Below, piece by piece: positions 6,436-6,591 of a DNA stretch of 6,591 nt. Positions within the stretch are counted from its first letter, which is position 1. The number at the start of each line of letters is the position of its first letter. The DNA is taken from positions 1 to 6,591 of the forward strand of contig CAKTBC010000095.1 in NCBI GenBank assembly GCA_934533005.1, written 5' to 3'. This DNA is from an uncultured Oscillospiraceae bacterium. Its GTDB lineage: Bacteria; Bacillota; Clostridia; Oscillospirales; Oscillospiraceae. A program made the translations under genes and the position numbers. The notes under the pieces are model-generated. The model ran no database searches. It saw only the letters and a program-made list of their open reading frames with translations, and had not been told where the DNA came from.

Positions 6436-6591
6436 TTATCTTTTATAAATGACCTTATCGATGAGGCCGTATTCACGTGCCTCTTCCGCCAGAAGCCAAT
6501 GGTCGCGCTCGGAATCGGCTTTGATCTGCTCCGGCGTCTTGCCGGTATTCTCCGCCATGATGCGGTTCATGCGCGCTTTGATCTTGAGAAA
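6436..6591 (-). CDS. clpP: ATP-dependent Clp protease proteolytic subunit ClpP, C-terminal part (partial)
   Basis: The last 51 codons of ClpP are present and the rest lies beyond the window edge. ClpP forms a double heptameric serine-protease chamber served by ClpX. The fragment begins FLKIKARMNRIMAENTGKTP, then reads EQIKADSERDHWLLAEEA and EYGLIDKVI before the TAA at 6436-6438. These match the handle helix and C-terminal fold of ClpP. The Asp in SERDHW (residue 30 of the fragment) aligns with the catalytic-triad Asp (Asp171 of mature E. coli ClpP). The catalytic Ser and His are outside the window. With clpX immediately downstream this is the standard clpP-clpX pair. The promoter and any heat-shock operator would be upstream of the window. 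Confidence 0.95.
   Translation of the reverse strand, partial: FLKIKARMNRIMAENTGKTPEQIKADSERDHWLLAEEAREYGLIDKVIYKR

Noticed and set aside
1..6591. A novel defence, mobile or otherwise undescribed multi-gene system
   Set aside because: Every full-length gene belongs to a well-known family with intact motifs. There are no transposase, integrase, direct-repeat array or toxin-antitoxin features, and composition is even apart from the short AT-rich gap near 2134-2190.

Overview
This is a housekeeping block from a moderately GC-rich Firmicute, most likely a class Clostridia member of the Oscillospiraceae/Ruminococcaceae type. The basis is the gene order, the strong GGAGG-type ribosome binding sites, a Gram-positive ScpA/ScpB pair, and the extended ScpA N-terminus (HLEGVV...EDFTGPLDL) that I associate with that group. 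The taxonomic call is inference. No identical genome can be recognised from the sequence alone.

All genes lie on the minus strand, so they are transcribed from high to low coordinates. In order they are: the C-terminal end of clpP (6436-6591, cut by the window edge), clpX (5159-6421), lon (2750-5098), engB (2175-2753), a site-2-type M50 zinc metalloprotease (1444-2133), scpA (656-1426), scpB (53-655), and the first ten or so codons of a further gene with a hydrophobic N-terminus (1-32). That last gene is probably the DUF2953 membrane protein often found after scpB. No gene-free stretch exceeds about 60 bases. Several junctions show tight coupling: lon/engB share an ATGA overlap, scpA/scpB abut as TAA|ATG, and clpP/clpX are 14 bases apart.

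The first half (clpP-clpX-lon) is the ATP-dependent protein quality-control module. ClpX unfolds substrates and feeds them to the ClpP chamber, while Lon does both jobs in one chain. EngB, a GTPase of 50S ribosomal subunit assembly, follows lon as in many bacteria. The second half holds an intramembrane protease and the two kleisin-complex subunits ScpA and ScpB, which work with Smc in chromosome condensation and segregation.

I found no mobile element, CRISPR array, RNA gene or unfamiliar defence-like system. All full-length genes have their family motifs intact. The items most worth a second look are regulatory. One is a perfect 12-base palindrome with an extended -10-like element just before a metalloprotease start that lacks a ribosome binding site. 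The other is a GC-rich stem-loop between clpX and lon whose T-tract points against the direction of the genes.
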